Notes: generated by a model from the letters alone, not told the origin. A stretch of 64,000 nt of DNA from Thuidium tamariscinum (GCA_947034885.2 OX344756.2:21125489-21189488), one strand, 5' to 3'; shown: positions 1-13,403, numbered from the stretch's first letter. Program-made: numbers and translations.

Positions 1-262
1 AATTTTTTAACATTTGTAAGAAGGTAGTTGGACTACCAATTCTTATTTTGAATAAAATTAGTAGACACCTATCCACTTAGTTAGGAATGAATCCATTTTG
101 GATCTTAAACCATCCATTGAAGAAGTAAAAAACAACTCTTATCATGCCCTGATATAATCAAGAGTCCATTTTTCCACAATCTGGTATCCATTCCATAGCC
201 TCCTATTGGACAATTTGAAAAGCCTACACCATTTTAGAGCTCTATCCTATAAATTGGTTACG
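1..262. other. AT-rich intergenic sequence
   Basis: I see no gene, tandem repeat or recognisable element end in this stretch before the TTAA-CCCTAG motif at 263. Confidence 0.5.
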
Positions 263-279
263 TTAACCCTAGAACACCC
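263..279 (+). repeat. Candidate left end of a piggyBac-like element
   Basis: The sequence reads TTAA followed by CCCTAGAACACCC. piggyBac transposons insert at TTAA, and the well-known insect element begins with CCCTAGAA. A transposase relic of that superfamily lies 3.1 kb downstream in the matching orientation. I did not find the partner right end (expected as ...TTCTAGGG followed by TTAA) downstream of 4,720, so the element is either truncated on the right or this match is coincidental. Confidence 0.35.
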
Positions 280-3200
280 AAGTAGATGGATTTTATTTCT
301 TGAAAATCAGAAAAGGCCTTATTAAAAGAAGGGCATTAGGTTTCCCATTACGATAATATATACATTAAAAAAAGACCTCGTGCTAGATATAAAGAATTCT
401 CTTACGGTCTTAGTGCCATCAATTTATGACTTCTACCAAGGTCTGATTCATCAAAAGGTAAAGCTAGGACATGGTAGTTTAGCCAAATGTAGAGAAAGTC
501 ATTGGCCACTACTGGTGGTTGGCCATTGGGCTTTGGATCCCTTGTACAAGAAAGAGACACATTGTAGGATTTTGTTTTGTATACATTGTTGCAGCGTAGG
601 AGCAATTGGAAACCAATTTGTGCACAATGAAGGTGACGGGTAGTTTAATTTCAATCATTTGGGGGGCAAATGACTAATGTGGCTGTATGGATTTCAAGCA
701 GTTGTAAGAATAGCAAGGTACTAATCACTCAAAGTATGAGGTAGGAGAGTTGGAAAAATTTGTGCATAAAAAGAAACCCAATGCTTGCCAACCAACTGAA
801 CCCCATCATGTGAAGAAAACCGACAAAGGAATGTTGGTACACTACCTTTTCTCATTGAACTTTGTTCCGCTGCCTGTCCTCGCTCATACATCAAACAAAA
901 CTCCAGCAACTAATGGACAAAATCATGGCTACTTTAGTCAAGTTGCTAATTCCATTGCTGTATTGTTTTTAAATTTTTAAATTTCTTTATACATTGTATT
1001 GTTTTTTGGATTTAGTAGGATTGGCACATGATTCAATTGCAATCTGGAATTAATGACAGAAAAAAGGATCTCTTACTATTGGTTTTATGAATGCAATGGT
1101 GAAGCCAATGATAGCAAAAAACTAGCAACTAGTTCAAAGTTTGCCAGTGGAATGGAAAAAAAATGTAGTTGTAATTTGAAAATATTGGTGAAATTGTGAA
1201 ATAATTCATTAATTTTTTAATTTTTTAATAAAAAATAAAGAAAATAATTGAACTTAGTAGTTGAAAAACTAGCTTAGAATGGGAATTGAAAGAAAATACT
1301 AGCTTGCAAAACTCAGAATATGTCCCAAACACTAGACAAAGCTATAAAATCATGATGCAAGTTAGAACATCATATATTCCGTTGGATAGCTACATTGGAG
1401 TTTTATTTTCATAAGCATTGCTTTTGGTATTGCAGAAAGAGGAGTTATCATTTTTGTGATTGCATTGTGGGTTGGGTGGCTTTGGAAGAATTAAAAGTAG
1501 AGGTCTTACTAGGACACTATTTTTACCCACGACACCTTTAAGGAGACAGTTCCTCTCCCTTCTACATGTGAATAAAATGATGACTACTTTGTAGGCTGGG
1601 TGTGCGTTGAAGGAAGAAGTTTTTGAAGTACAAAAAAAGTTGTTCCACTGGGTAATTGGCAAAGGTGCATCACAAGCGACTGCTCAAAAAGTACTGAACT
1701 ATCTGCAAGAAGATTTCATGCCGCAACCTTAGAGGAAGCATCATTGGGTTAGTAATCCGGGAAATCACAATTGGCAATACCTATATTGTCGCCACATTGA
1801 GAGGCTATTGGATTTAGAATACAATATCCAAAAGGTGATTGAAGGGGGATTTTTGACTTTCTCAACATCTTCTTGAGAAATAAACAATGGCTCAATTCTT
1901 AGAACATTCATAGCAATAAAGAACAAAGTGAGGTTGTAGATTGCTACGGATCTGCAAGCATGACCTCCATGCCAAAGGTCTTGAATTCAAGGAGCACTTG
2001 CTACCACAAGGGTGGTGAATGACACAGAAAGCAAAGCCATGAACCAACCGTTCTAAGCATTGCCAATAGCAACCTCTACAATAGGCACCTTTGATGATGT
2101 TCATGTAGCAGATATCGTGCTAAAGTTCAATGCTCCACGAGAGGATGCTTCAAGGAAGGTGGACAGTGATAGGATTTTATGTGGTGGTTTTAATATTGGA
2201 GTAAGTGTCATGTCAGAGATGAAGAGGAATCTTGCATTGGAAGATTTCGTAAGTAATAATGTAGGCATTCAATGTGAATTAGGATTGCCACATTCACAAG
2301 CTCTAAATTCAAATTTTGGCATATTCAGTACTAAGGTCAGAGAAGACTCAAGGTCTATGCAAGTGGATCTTGAAGTGAGACAGGGAAGGGTGGATCCTAA
2401 AGTGAGACAAGGAAGGTTACGAGGGTGAGGTTGTGGCAAATGAAGTGGGAAGGAACACAAGCCATGATGTTGGGTACACCACAGATTGTATTTGTCAATA
2501 GATCGTACATTTGCCTTTGATTAAGAATAGGAGATGTCGACACACCGGTGATTTCTCAACCACAATTGGCACATCAATATTTGAGGTCGCCACCAAATTC
2601 GCCACAAGGTAGTAGCGACAAGCAGTCTCGAATGAAGCGTTTTACGAGTGCCATGGAACCCCCCATGATGCAAGTACGACCAAGTGAGACTACGAGATTA
2701 TCAATTTATCAACCAATTTCTTTGGTTGCTAGTTCATTTAGTTGCCACCTGTAGTTAGGCGCGCTATGAATCTTGAAATTACATTTGATTATGTTGCGAG
2801 AATATCAAATTGGGTAGTTGAAGTAATAGACTTAGCTGCAGAGAAAGGAATTCCAACGACAATTGTAAACAAAAATATATATCAGACAACACATGGAGTT
2901 GCTAGGTCATTCATTGCGATAGATGCTCAAGAGATTCCCATGAACACTACACCATGCAACGTTGTCCATCTGCTAAACCAAGAAATAATGGAAGTAGCCA
3001 CCTTCAACGACACAAATTTAGTGGAATATAGGTAGGACGGTTATATTACACCCGTAAGATATAGTGCAACTACAAAAGATGGGAGCCTCATTGACAGCAT
3101 CAATGGCTAGACATCATATTTGCATGGTAGACTGGTAGTATATGGGCACCGTACTTCTCTAAATACACAAGTAATTCATCTGATGAAAATAATTCCAATT

Positions 3201-3390
3201 GGATGTTGCTTAATGATGAAGACTTAGAAAATGTGTAGAACATGTCATTTGACGTTCATGACTATGAAGAATACACATACATAGATCCCATCCAAAAGGC
3301 TACAGTAGAGAGAATCTGACATATCTACCGTGATTCAAAGATGGGACAGTTCACAACTAACCTTATTAGGCAACCGACTTAGCTTCATAG
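280..3390 (+). pseudogene. Broken ORF fragments upstream of the piggyBac-like transposase
   Basis: The stretch contains short open fragments on the + strand: 380-643, about 1,600-1,870 with internal stops, 2,060-2,428, 2,548-2,754 and 2,742-3,035. They could be the decayed N-terminal part or a second ORF of the same element, because all lie between the candidate left end at 263 and the transposase core at 3.4 kb. None resembles a family I recognise. The fragment at 2,742-3,035 is the cleanest, with an even residue mix rather than low complexity. They may equally be chance ORFs. Confidence 0.25.
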
Positions 3391-4720
3391 GCCCTTTCCT
3401 TGGATCCACACTAATCAATGCATCCGGAATAGACCAACTGCTCAGTGCTCACTTCTTCTTCGATCGTTGGTTCGACAATGCCACTATTGACCGCATTGTG
3501 GCAAAATGAATGCTTATGCTTTTTAGGCATCCACAAACACCAACGATTGAAGACAGAAGGGAAGAACACCATAGACTAAAGATGGACATTATCGGAGTCC
3601 AACTACACGAGTTGAGTTGTAAGCGTTTTTTGGTGTCACCATTCTAATGGGACTCAAGACCACACCATGTATACGTAACTAGTAGAAGGAAGATGTCTTC
3701 ACACATTGTACAGTCATTCCGTTGGTGTTTTCCACAAATAAATTTGAGTGTTTGCTTCAATGCATTGACTACTGCATTCATTGCATTGACAATACGACTG
3801 CAAAGCAAGAAAAAGACAATCCATTATATGACAAGCTTTACAAGATCAGATGGTTGCTTCATCATTTTGTAGCAATATCACAACAACTATATAGCCCAAA
3901 GAAGTAGCTTACATGCGATGAAATCACGGTCACTTATTGTAGCTTTCAATCACCATGCTACCAATACATACATGCAAAGCCCACTTGCTATAGATTCAAA
4001 GTCTAGGTTACCATTTGTATAGATTCATGATTCATATGTAACATCATTTCCTATCTTAGAAGGTTCCAAGGGAGCCTAAAGTTGGCTTAGCTAAACGAAT
4101 TGTTCACCGGTTGATAGGAGGATTGCAACATCGCCCCTATAGCATCTATGTAGACAATTATTTCACAACACCTTCTTTATTCAATGGCCTACTACACCGC
4201 GACATCTTAACAGCAGGGATGGCAAAGACGGGGCATTTTGGTTTTTCCTCCATGCTTAGCAGGTTCAAAAAAGGTAATCACGTTTGGTTGACCATCTTGT
4301 AGGCTATACATTCTAATGCAAGATGGCAGCCTTAGTGTGATATGACTCAAGCCTATGGCATTTTTTAATACATTGGGTAATCCAACAGGACCTATTGTAG
4401 CAAAACAATGGTTAAAAGGTGTCAAGGAAAACATTTGAACGATATCTACCTAAGTTGAGTATCAAATTTACATAAAGGATATAGATCTGGTTGACCAAAT
4501 ACGGACTTATTATACCACCTAATTCTATAGCCACTAATGGAGGCATAAGTACTTGATGTTTGTATTAGATTCAGTTTTGCACAATGCATGGATTTGCTAC
4601 TGCCATGATCAATACCTCAGTGAAAAGAAGAAGCTCCACCATACCAATTTTATATATGATTTAGCATTTAGCTTGATAATGCCAAAGATCTTTGTCCCTT
4701 ATAGTTGCATAGTGTGAAAT
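3390..4720 (+). pseudogene. piggyBac-like transposase (DDE_Tnp_1_7), degenerate
   Basis: Translating across frames gives the piggyBac transposase order of motifs. An FF...IDRIVAK segment near 3,450 is followed by AFFGVTILMGL near 3,625 and NKFECLLQCI...DNTT, DKLYKIR and YSPKK in the fragment at 3,722-3,907. LTCDEITV and YIHAKPTCYRFKV follow at about 3,910-4,005, then ICIDS (first catalytic Asp), IYVDNYFTTPSLFNGLL at 4,147-4,200 (second Asp) and DIDLVDQIRTYYTT near 4,480 (third Asp). The C-terminal helical part runs to about 4,718. The reading is broken by many stops, several of them TAG in place of likely Trp, Gln or Glu codons, and by at least three frame changes. Known for the family: three Asp residues cut and paste DNA at TTAA. 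Inference: a dead copy of the source that once mobilised the TTAA-flanked short elements elsewhere in the window. Confidence 0.8.
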
Positions 4721-7700
4721 TGGGCCCTATGTGCATTGTACTTAATGGAGGCAAGTCTATGTCCAACTCTATCGTGGATGATGTGTCTCCAAATAAAAAC
4801 AAACAAATTATTATCAAGCTTGTGGAGGAATCTTCATATGTAAATTGAGATGTAAATATCCTTGCTTTTCAAAGGTCCACAATTCCAAAAAATGAGCATT
4901 ACATTAGAAGAGATTTGAGGGGTCTAAAAGAGTGCAAGTTCCCACAGTCTAGAAATGGACAAAAGTACAAAATTGCAAGAATTGTCAAGGACGAACTAAA
5001 TAGAATAGAATGAAAAGATAAATCTCCAAAAGATATAAGACAAGAGTTTATACAAGAATCAAGCATAATCAAATGGATTTGAAGAGCTAAAAAAAAGATT
5101 TTTTTTACTTTTTTGCATTTTGGAATATATATGAAAAAAAATCTATATATTTTTGTGCACCTAGATTTTTTGTTGGTTTGTTGTGTGCCTTTCTTCTATA
5201 AGTTCAGAAGTATACAAAAAACATTTCACAATTAGAGTAGAGGCTAGGTGCTATGAACTAAAGGTTGAAAGGAGTTGTCAAGATTGAAGAGTTTCTCAAT
5301 CTCGACTCCTACGTATACTAGAGGATGTCAAGCTTCTTCTAGAAGCTTTTTCAGCTACTTCTACCTACTGAAAAGCTTCTCAAGAAGCTTCCACAAACTC
5401 TGAAGCTTCTTGAATTACTTCCATCTAAGAGGTAGCTTTTTGAGAAGCTTCCTGGAGGTTCTGTAAGGTCTCAAAAGCTTTGAGAAGTTTCCACAAAGTA
5501 TAAAGCTTCACAAGAAGCTTCTTCTATATTCTTATGTCCGTGACAAACTCTATTCTTCTTCAAATTTAAATCTAAAATAAACAAGTCCTAAATTATCAAC
5601 CACAAAATATAAAGCCTAAAAGAAAAGTAACCTCACTTCAAAACCATCTATTGTAGTCAATAACCTAGCTTGTTTATATAGAAGATATTTTTCATAATTA
5701 AAGATGATAAAAAGACTAATATATGCCAATGTCATAAAGCCTCTACTACAAAATTAACAAGATTACTACAAGCCTTAGAAATACCTAAAAAGAAATGGAA
5801 TTATGTCATCATTAATTTCATTAGTGGACAAAATTTTACTAGACAAGGACATGATACAATATTGATGTGTGGCTAAACTGAGTAAAATGACTCATTTTAT
5901 ATTACATGTATTCCATTAAAAACTCCAAAAACCTTCATTTCAAGAAATTAACTATATTTTTAGTCATAGTGCTAGCAATACATGCATTCAAGAGCAATAA
6001 ATCCATCCCTTAGATCTATGCAAAATGTTTAGTTTAGGTGCTATCATTTAGACACCCAAAATCCATGTGCAAAGTATGACTTTTGAACATAGTTTGGATT
6101 GATTAAAAATGAAATCCTAAGTCAAATAAAGACTTTATCAACTCTAATTGTTGCAATTTGAACCTTTGGTATCAACCCTAGCTTAGAATTTCAAATTTGA
6201 TTGACTTCAATGTTGCCCCAACTAACTTGCCTTCTAAACTATGATTACACAAACTAGATGCCAAAATCAACCAACATTGTGCAATTGGACAAGTTGATCC
6301 TTTTATCAATCGCAACAACTAAAGACTCCAAAATCTACTTTTTCCTCTTCCAAGCTTTATATTGTCATTGATGTTGAGATGTTGAAGGCAAAACTTGATT
6401 TATAATGCTTTCTTTGATTGTGCATTTGGTGGTACTATACAAGTTGGCTTCATTCAACTCTTGCTACTTTCCATCATCACAATGTTGTTTAATTCAAATA
6501 CTCTCTTCGCATAATCTCATGAATCAAAGCAGATGCATAAAATAATTGCCAAAAGACATGACTAAGATGGTGTAAAAAATGACAAAAGATGATGTTGATT
6601 TATGGTAATATATTCCAAACTTTGTGAAGGTACATGGACCATGACCTTGGTATCGATAGCAATAATGGTATAAATAGGGTGTTTCAAGATCTTAAAGTAT
6701 GGTTTATAGAATTTGACCTATTGATACCCTATAGTTGAGATACTATATATTTGCCTATTGAGGGACAAAATCCAACCTTAGATTTGTGATAGATTTTTTT
6801 TTCAATATTTCTATTTTAGGTGGACATCTAGTAACAACTTTGATTATTGATTACTATTAATAAAGTGACTATGTTAATGTAAGTAGTTGGGCTTGTTTGC
6901 TTAAAAATCAAAAGATACAAATTTTTGCATCCTTTGGTTAACTTTTGATTTTTCTAATATATTTTTTCGGAAATTTTAATTGATTTGCCTTAAAATATTC
7001 TTGTTATCCATTTTTGGAATTGCAAAATAAATATACTTGATCCAATATCCATTATTGCTTTAGTATTAAACTTTGAATACCGTAGTATTATTGCTAAAAT
7101 GTATTAAATTCATTTTTAATATTATTGATACAAGGCACATACAATATATTAAAAAATTATCAAGTTCATGGTATCTTAAATTATTAATATCCATACAATT
7201 CTAGCACACTCATTGCATATATATGCTATTGAAAAAATAGTGCAACATTCAATCTCACAAGCAATCAATTGTCTAAACTGAACAAAACCCAAACCATTTT
7301 GATGTAGATGTATTTTATTGACTATATTCAATTTATTGTCAATATATTTTGATATAGAATCTTTATAATATCCTCAATAAGAGCAAGACATTATCAATAA
7401 GAGAAATCCATTATCTAAGAATTAGGTTGTGTGGTGTACCCATTTGCTCATCTTTGTTTATTTAAAAAAAAATTGATTGTTTATTATATATAGAGCAAGA
7501 CAATGACACTCTTGGCATGCACCTACGACTATGCAAAATCAATGGAATCACCTATTCTAATCTTGGATTTGTTTAATTGATCACCACCTCTATCAATATT
7601 CTTTATGCTATACAATGAGGTTATTACTCATCAATTAAATTAAATTTTCAACTAAACAAGTTTAGATGTCAAGACACACCAATGCCTTAAGGAAAAACAT

Positions 7701-7855
7701 TCCGCTTTTTAGTTAGGGCCATATAAGTAAAGGAAGTCCTAATAGAAACTCATAATACAGAAGGATTACAATCTAGTACAAATCAAAAACTACTACTAAG
7801 ATTGGTACACATGATAATTGTATTCATATATTCTATCCATTTTTCCTTGTTGCAT
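4721..7855. other. AT-rich intergenic, no gene seen
   Basis: No ORF of credible length or composition occurs on either strand. Apart from the AGAAGCTTC cluster at 5,326-5,525 I see only AT-rich, probably decayed repeat DNA. Confidence 0.5.
5326..5525. repeat. Cluster of AGAAGCTTC-type palindromes
   Basis: About ten copies of AAGCTT in contexts such as GAAGCTTC and AGAAGCTT occur within 200 bp, interleaved with TACTTC and TTCCA words. The GAAnnTTC arrangement equals the heat-shock element core, but here it is part of a short tandem-like repeat in gene-free DNA. It is more likely repeat structure than a promoter. Confidence 0.5.
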
Positions 7856-7859
7856 GTAT

Positions 7860-8132
7860 CATTAGAAGAAATCTGAGGCCTCCAAAGGGCCGTTTCGGGG
7901 TTGTTCCCCAAAACTGTTCCCAAACTACTGGTCGCTGTCAAGATAGCATTTATCCCAAAAAAAAAAATTGGATCTTGAAATATGAAAAAAAAAAAAAAAA
8001 AATTCAATTTTTTTAAAAATGACGTGGCACTCTCTCGACCACGTCAGATTTCAGTTCACGCAGCGGAAATTGCATTCCTGCAATCCGGGAACCCGCAGTC
8101 TTCTAATGCCCTCAGATTTCTTCTAATGTAAA
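7860..8132. mobile_element. Short inverted-repeat element, CATTAGA family, copy 1
   Basis: The ends are CATTAGAAGAAATCTGAGG and its reverse complement, giving terminal inverted repeats of about 19 bp around roughly 270 bp. The interior has a GC-rich stretch (GGGCCGTTTCGGGGTTGTTCC), an A-run at about 7,984-8,002 and a GACGTGG...CCACGTC inverted pair. Related copies lie at 36.6 and 49.3 kb. It has no coding capacity, so it is a non-autonomous element. Confidence 0.7.
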
Positions 8133-8249
8133 GAGGGGATCCATTATGTTAATGCTATGAACCTCCCTTTAGGAAAGCATAAATATCAATATCTTCTTGT
8201 AGTGAAGAATTACTCGGGAAACAAAACCCAAAGAATCCCCTAGTGGTGG

Positions 8250-9620
8250 CAGGGTTGCTATTTTATGAGCCTGTAAGCATGAGCTTATCAGCCTATGAGC
8301 CTGTGAGCCTACACAATTTTTTGAAGATTCCATCTAAAACTTTTGGCCAAATTTGATTAACTTTGGTAAATTTTAGTACCTACTACCGTGGAACTATTAT
8401 CGTGATCCTATTACCGTGGTCCCTTGAATAATTTTGTTTTACCATTTATTGTACTTTGCTAGATTTTATAAAGAAAAAAAATTAGTGACTAATTGTAATT
8501 TTTTTGAAATCAAATGAGGTTATTTCACAAATTTAGATTTTTGTAAACACTCTCTTTAGTCTTGCTTTCTTGGTACCCCTCGGCCAAAAAAAAAAAAAAT
8601 TGCAATAATAATTTTATTGGAGCCGTGGGACTCCTCTCGGCGCCGAGGGGTACTAAGAAGCAAGACCAAGGAGAGTGTTCACAAAAATCTAGCAAAGCTT
8701 GACAAGTATTGTTTCAAGATGATAAATAAACAACCATTGGATCAAGAAAGAAGAAATGAATCCCTTCATTGGATGAACAAGAAGATAATGAGTCAACTAA
8801 TCAATAATCTTGTGTAATGAAGTTCATTCTTTACAAAAGTAATCCCTATCAATCAAATATTTTTTTTAAATCTTAACAAGTTCCATTATTGATACATTAA
8901 AACAAAACTGTAGGTGCCTACATTGGCCTTTGAGAAGACCTACGCTACTATAAGATACTCATGAACAAAATTAAATTTGGTGCAATTAAGTTCTTTCCAT
9001 ATATAATGAAATCATACAAACAAATTTTTTTCTAAAATTTAAACAAGTCCATTGACTTAAAAATGAAGAGGGAATAATTGATGCCCTCCTATTGGCCTTG
9101 AGAAGACTTATAATGCTACAAGACATGATCAACCAAAATAAAATTTAGTGTAGCAAAGATTTTTATCAACAAATTTTCTTTCTAAAATCTAAACAACTAT
9201 AATAATAATAAATCAATAAAAATCATTAGTACCTTTTCCTAGTCCTCAAAAAGATCTACATTATTATAGGATAATGATCAACCAATACTCTATATTAACT
9301 TAATTCCATCTTTATTCATCTTTCATATCAATTGAGTTATTCATTTTGTAATGTACACTTTTAAGTAAGATTGTAAATTAGAATCTTCATCCAATTTCAA
9401 CATAACCACAGTAATAGGTCCTCAGTAATAAGTCTACAAAAATAGGTACTAAAATTTATTAGAAATAAAAAATTTTGATTCAAATTTTAAGATGGAATCA
9501 ATTTTAATGAATAAAATTAAGTTTTATAATGCTTCTTCAAATTTTTAAGCTTTGTGCTCACAGAATCCCTGCTCTACACTCATAGGCTTACGCTCACAAG
9601 CTCATAGAATAGCACCGTTG
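8250..9620. mobile_element. hAT-like non-autonomous element with subterminal repeats
   Basis: The left end reads CAGGGTTGCTATTTTATGAG and the right end, reverse-complemented, reads CAACGGTGCTATTCTATGAG; the similarity continues for about 30 bp. Both ends carry repeated GAGC-TGTGAGC words, typical of hAT subterminal repeats, and the CAGGG start also fits hAT. I could not find a matching 8-bp target duplication, so the assignment is tentative. The interior is AT-rich, has no transposase, and includes a strong hairpin at 8,534-8,691. Confidence 0.5.
8534..8691. repeat. Long imperfect hairpin (arms about 50 bp)
   Basis: The left arm (8,534-8,584, TAGATTTTTGTAAACACTCT onward to GGTACCCCTCGG) pairs with the right arm (8,643-8,691) with few mismatches. 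The loop of about 58 bp contains an A-run and a small GC-rich inner repeat. If transcribed it would form a stem resembling a miniature-element-derived small-RNA precursor. It sits inside the hAT-like element. The ORF across it (8,617-8,817) is unsupported. Confidence 0.65.
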
Positions 9621-9639
9621 TCACTCATTTATGTAAATG

Positions 9640-12600
9640 AAAGATTAAAATTAAAAGATTTAGTTTTCTAAAGGTATTTCATGTCCTAACCTATCTTAAT
9701 TTTTGTCCATTTTCCATGAAAACTAACCCTTGACTTACTGTCACAGTCTTAAACTAGAAATCTACTGTCAAATAGTCAATGTGTGTCAAATAGTCTTGGC
9801 TCCTGTTCTATCGACTTAATTAAATTCACAATTTATATATGTAGCCCATTGTAATTCTTTGATTAATTCTTACTTTTAATATTTGGTCAATTGGTCTAGT
9901 ATCTCTATTTACTAATCTAATTGCTTTAATTGGAAAACTATATTTCTATAGTCACTAATTGTCAATTGGGCTAATTTGCAAAAACACACAAAAGACAACA
10001 AAAATTATTCCCTGTTTCATCCTCCTTTGGGTCAATTAGTCATAATAATATCTTTCCCCAAATTAGGCCAGTAGTCAATTGGTCCAAAACCACACATACA
10101 TTTATAAATGCATATTATCTACTTGGTCAAATGGTCTTGCTACTCTATCCACTAACTATTTCTAACTAAATTTGATCCCAATTTCAATTGGTCAATTTGT
10201 CCAGATATACATACACATTAGTTTCCATCAACTTGTACAAAATTCTATCAACTACCACAAAAGATTTTGCTCGTTAACTTCCCTGCAACAACCAACTTGT
10301 CATACAATGTTAATTTTAATTTGTCAATATCATTTCAAACACAAGGCAATTTGACTGTATTGAAATTTTATAATTAAACCATTTAATTCATTATTTTATT
10401 GAAATATACACATTGATTTAATTTAGTTATTTTAATCATCTTATCATAAACTAATTGATTGGTTTAACATAACCAAAGATATCATATTCAACACTTTTTT
10501 TAAGGTATTTGCAATTAACCTAACTACAATGACAACCAAAAAACCACTCAGTCAATTAGACAAATAGTTGTAGCATACATATTGAGTTTCTTGCTGAAAG
10601 TTTAATCTCACATTAATAATTATTAAAATAATTTTCATTCAAACAATTAGATCAAATCAATCCCCACAACATGCAACATCTCATATATGTATGAGAATTA
10701 TATATATAAACACTATTTGTAAAGCTTAGCCAGTTTTATATTTTATCAAACAAGTAAGAAACTAATTGACTACACAGAACAAACATTCTTGGTATACTTA
10801 TAAATTTAATGGAGTCTATCTTACTATCTAGCATTGTCAATTTGACTCCAGATTTCTAAGTACTCAAAATTGGCTTAATCCAATATGACTAATAGATTGC
10901 TAACATAAAAGAGTAATATTGCATTCATTAGCTTGACAAATTGGATGCAACTTAATTTTTTCCTTCCAATAGATCTCTTATAGTCTATTGGACATTAGAA
11001 AATCACTTATTGATTCAACTTTGATTACCATAGACCATTAGACATAACTTCATTTTAAACTTTATATTTTCCAATTTAAACAAGCAAGGTAAGCCAATCT
11101 CTGGCATAACCAAAATTCCCTTCTCCGTCTATTTGACTTATATTACTAATCACTAGTTATTAAATATTAAATATAAACTTGTGCATTGTCCAAATTACGT
11201 AATAAAGTTTATAACAAGAATATATTCCTTAACAATATTGACAAATTGACTAATCATTGTCAGAAACTTCACTTACAGTCTATTTGTCTTTCCCTTTGCA
11301 TGTCGATAGCTCTCGCTCCTGAGCTTCAACTTTTTGACTTGAACTTCATTCGAAAGCTCCAAATACAAACAATTTGACTACTAACAACTACCAAAACCAA
11401 TCATTGGTCTTGTTTAAAGAAATATATCACTCTCTTTTTATTCCACAGAGCTCTTCACAACTTAGACTAACAATCAACAAACCCAAGATAGAACCTCACC
11501 AATAAAATCCTTGGCTAATGGACTTCCACAACCATCGCCAATCCCTGACTTAACTATACTCGAACCTAACATACACTGTCTATTCAACTTTTAAGCAGAA
11601 TCTTACAAAGACCAATTGTCCAAACAACAATAGTTTAATAATCAAATCGATTGTAAACTGTCCACATTCCTCAGCACTCACTGCCTAATTGACCAAGATT
11701 CCAAAAGAAAACAATAAACAAGATTTGGAACAATGCCAATCACTAGCTAATTGTCCAAACACCAAACCCTGCCAATCCCTAGCAAAACAAGAGACACATA
11801 CAAAGAAAATAGTCAATCTCTAGCTACACAAATTACAAAGATGGAATAGACGAATTGACAAGAGTATATTGATTTGAAGGACTGCACAAGTACAACAAAG
11901 GCAAGCAATCACTGCAAATGCTTGAAGAGAAAGAGAAAACAAAGTCGATTAGTCTTTTTGTTCTTGGCCGCAACTAACCTTGAACTAACTGCCAATCTAT
12001 TGGTTTAACCACCCTAATTCCTTCCTAACTAATTGTCTACTAGTCTTTTTCTTATCTGAATGTCTATTTGACTTAAATCTCTCTGTACTTTAGCTTTTGG
12101 GTAACTTTACTGGGTCTATTCGTCTTAATCTTTTAAAAACTTCAAAATTTACCAAAAATTTTGTCTACACTTCTCCAAATTTTTACCTTGGAAAAAATGA
12201 AAGAACAAATTATGCAACATTAATGAATATTTGCAAAATTTTGAATTCATGTTTGGAATCAAAGATTGTGAATTATCTAATAGATAGCATGAAATACAAA
12301 ATTAATGCCCTCCAAAAGGAGGTAGATTTTTATATTTGCACAAACAAGCATGGAGAAAAAATTCAAACCTTCTCATAGGCTTAGAGCAATATACTATTGA
12401 TTGAATTTAGCATTTGCAATGTTGCTTACAAACTCTAATATTAAATGAAAAAAATGCCATTAATGTTATCAATGCCAAATGGCAACATGAATATAAATTG
12501 TCAAATAAATAAAAATTAAAGTAAGTTATATGATATGGACGATACTAGATAACACTATAGGGAGCATAGCACTAAATTTTGTTATTCAATTAAAAACACC

Positions 12601-12900
12601 TTTAAGCAACACTTGTCTTGATTCCTACATTATTTCAAAGGTCAAGTGACTAAAAAAATTTGATGAGATTAGTAATTAACTTAAGACAATCACAATTCAA
12701 GTAGTTTCATAATTCTCCACCATTTTAGTGATATTTTACAATTTTTTCAAAGTTGTGAACATAAAATAGCCTCCATATACATAACACTATATTCACCTTT
12801 TACAAATTTTCTAAATTGTGTGGCGATTGTGAGTCAAAAAATGTTTATCTTAGCCATTTTTTTTATATAAGTTGGAGAATTGAATTGAATGGGACTTCGA
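9640..12900. other. AT-rich region with a scattered GTCAATTGGTC-like word
   Basis: No convincing gene is present. Between about 9,770 and 12,070 the words GTCAAATAGTC, GGTCAATTGGTC, AATTGTCC and ATTTGACT recur at irregular spacing, often beside CTCTATT.ACTAA. This may be a badly decayed tandem repeat; I could not define a fixed unit length. The open fragments at 11,186-11,377 and 12,097-12,378 are AT-rich and lack recognisable features. Confidence 0.35.
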
Positions 12901-12910
12901 AGTCTTTCTA

Positions 12911-13297
12911 CCTTAAGGGAAAAACATCCAAAATCATTCCTATACTTTAAAGTGGACCCTAGACTCATCCAAAACCGTCCCCAAACTGCAGTTAATGTGT
13001 TTGCCAAATGCTTGACCCTAATTCACTGATGCATATTAAGGACACATACCAAAATGTAATTGGCTCATTGTTGATTTTAGCAATGTTTAGATTTTGGGGC
13101 ATCTATTGAATAGTTCCAATGGTCTAGGGAGCCAACACTTTAGAAAATCATGGAAATTACATATGGGATCTGAAGTTGTTTTTTTGAATATTCACGATTA
13201 TCACTTGCTAATACTAGAAAAATATTATTTTTAGAAAAAGTTGCCTCCAACTATGCTAAATTCCTTATTTGGATGGTTTTGGGTATTTTCACCATAC
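12911..13297 (-). mobile_element. Short element, GGAAACACCC-end family, copy 1
   Basis: One end reads GGGAAAAACATCCAAAATC. The other, reverse-complemented, reads GGTGAAAATACCCAAAACC. The interior shares long stretches with copies at 31.7-32.7 kb and 40.4-40.8 kb, including CTAGGGAGCCAACACTTT and ATATTCA(C/T)GATT. It is non-coding. The same interior words reappear, in reverse complement, as the unit of the minisatellite at 15.7-21.8 kb. Confidence 0.7.
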
Positions 13298-13403
13298 TCT
13301 AATGTACTTTGCACAACTCCAAATCAAATTGGAGTGAACCAACTCCATCACTCATCTTTCCAAAGTAATTCCAAAGGTACATGTAAAAAGAAGCCCCTCA
13401 TTT

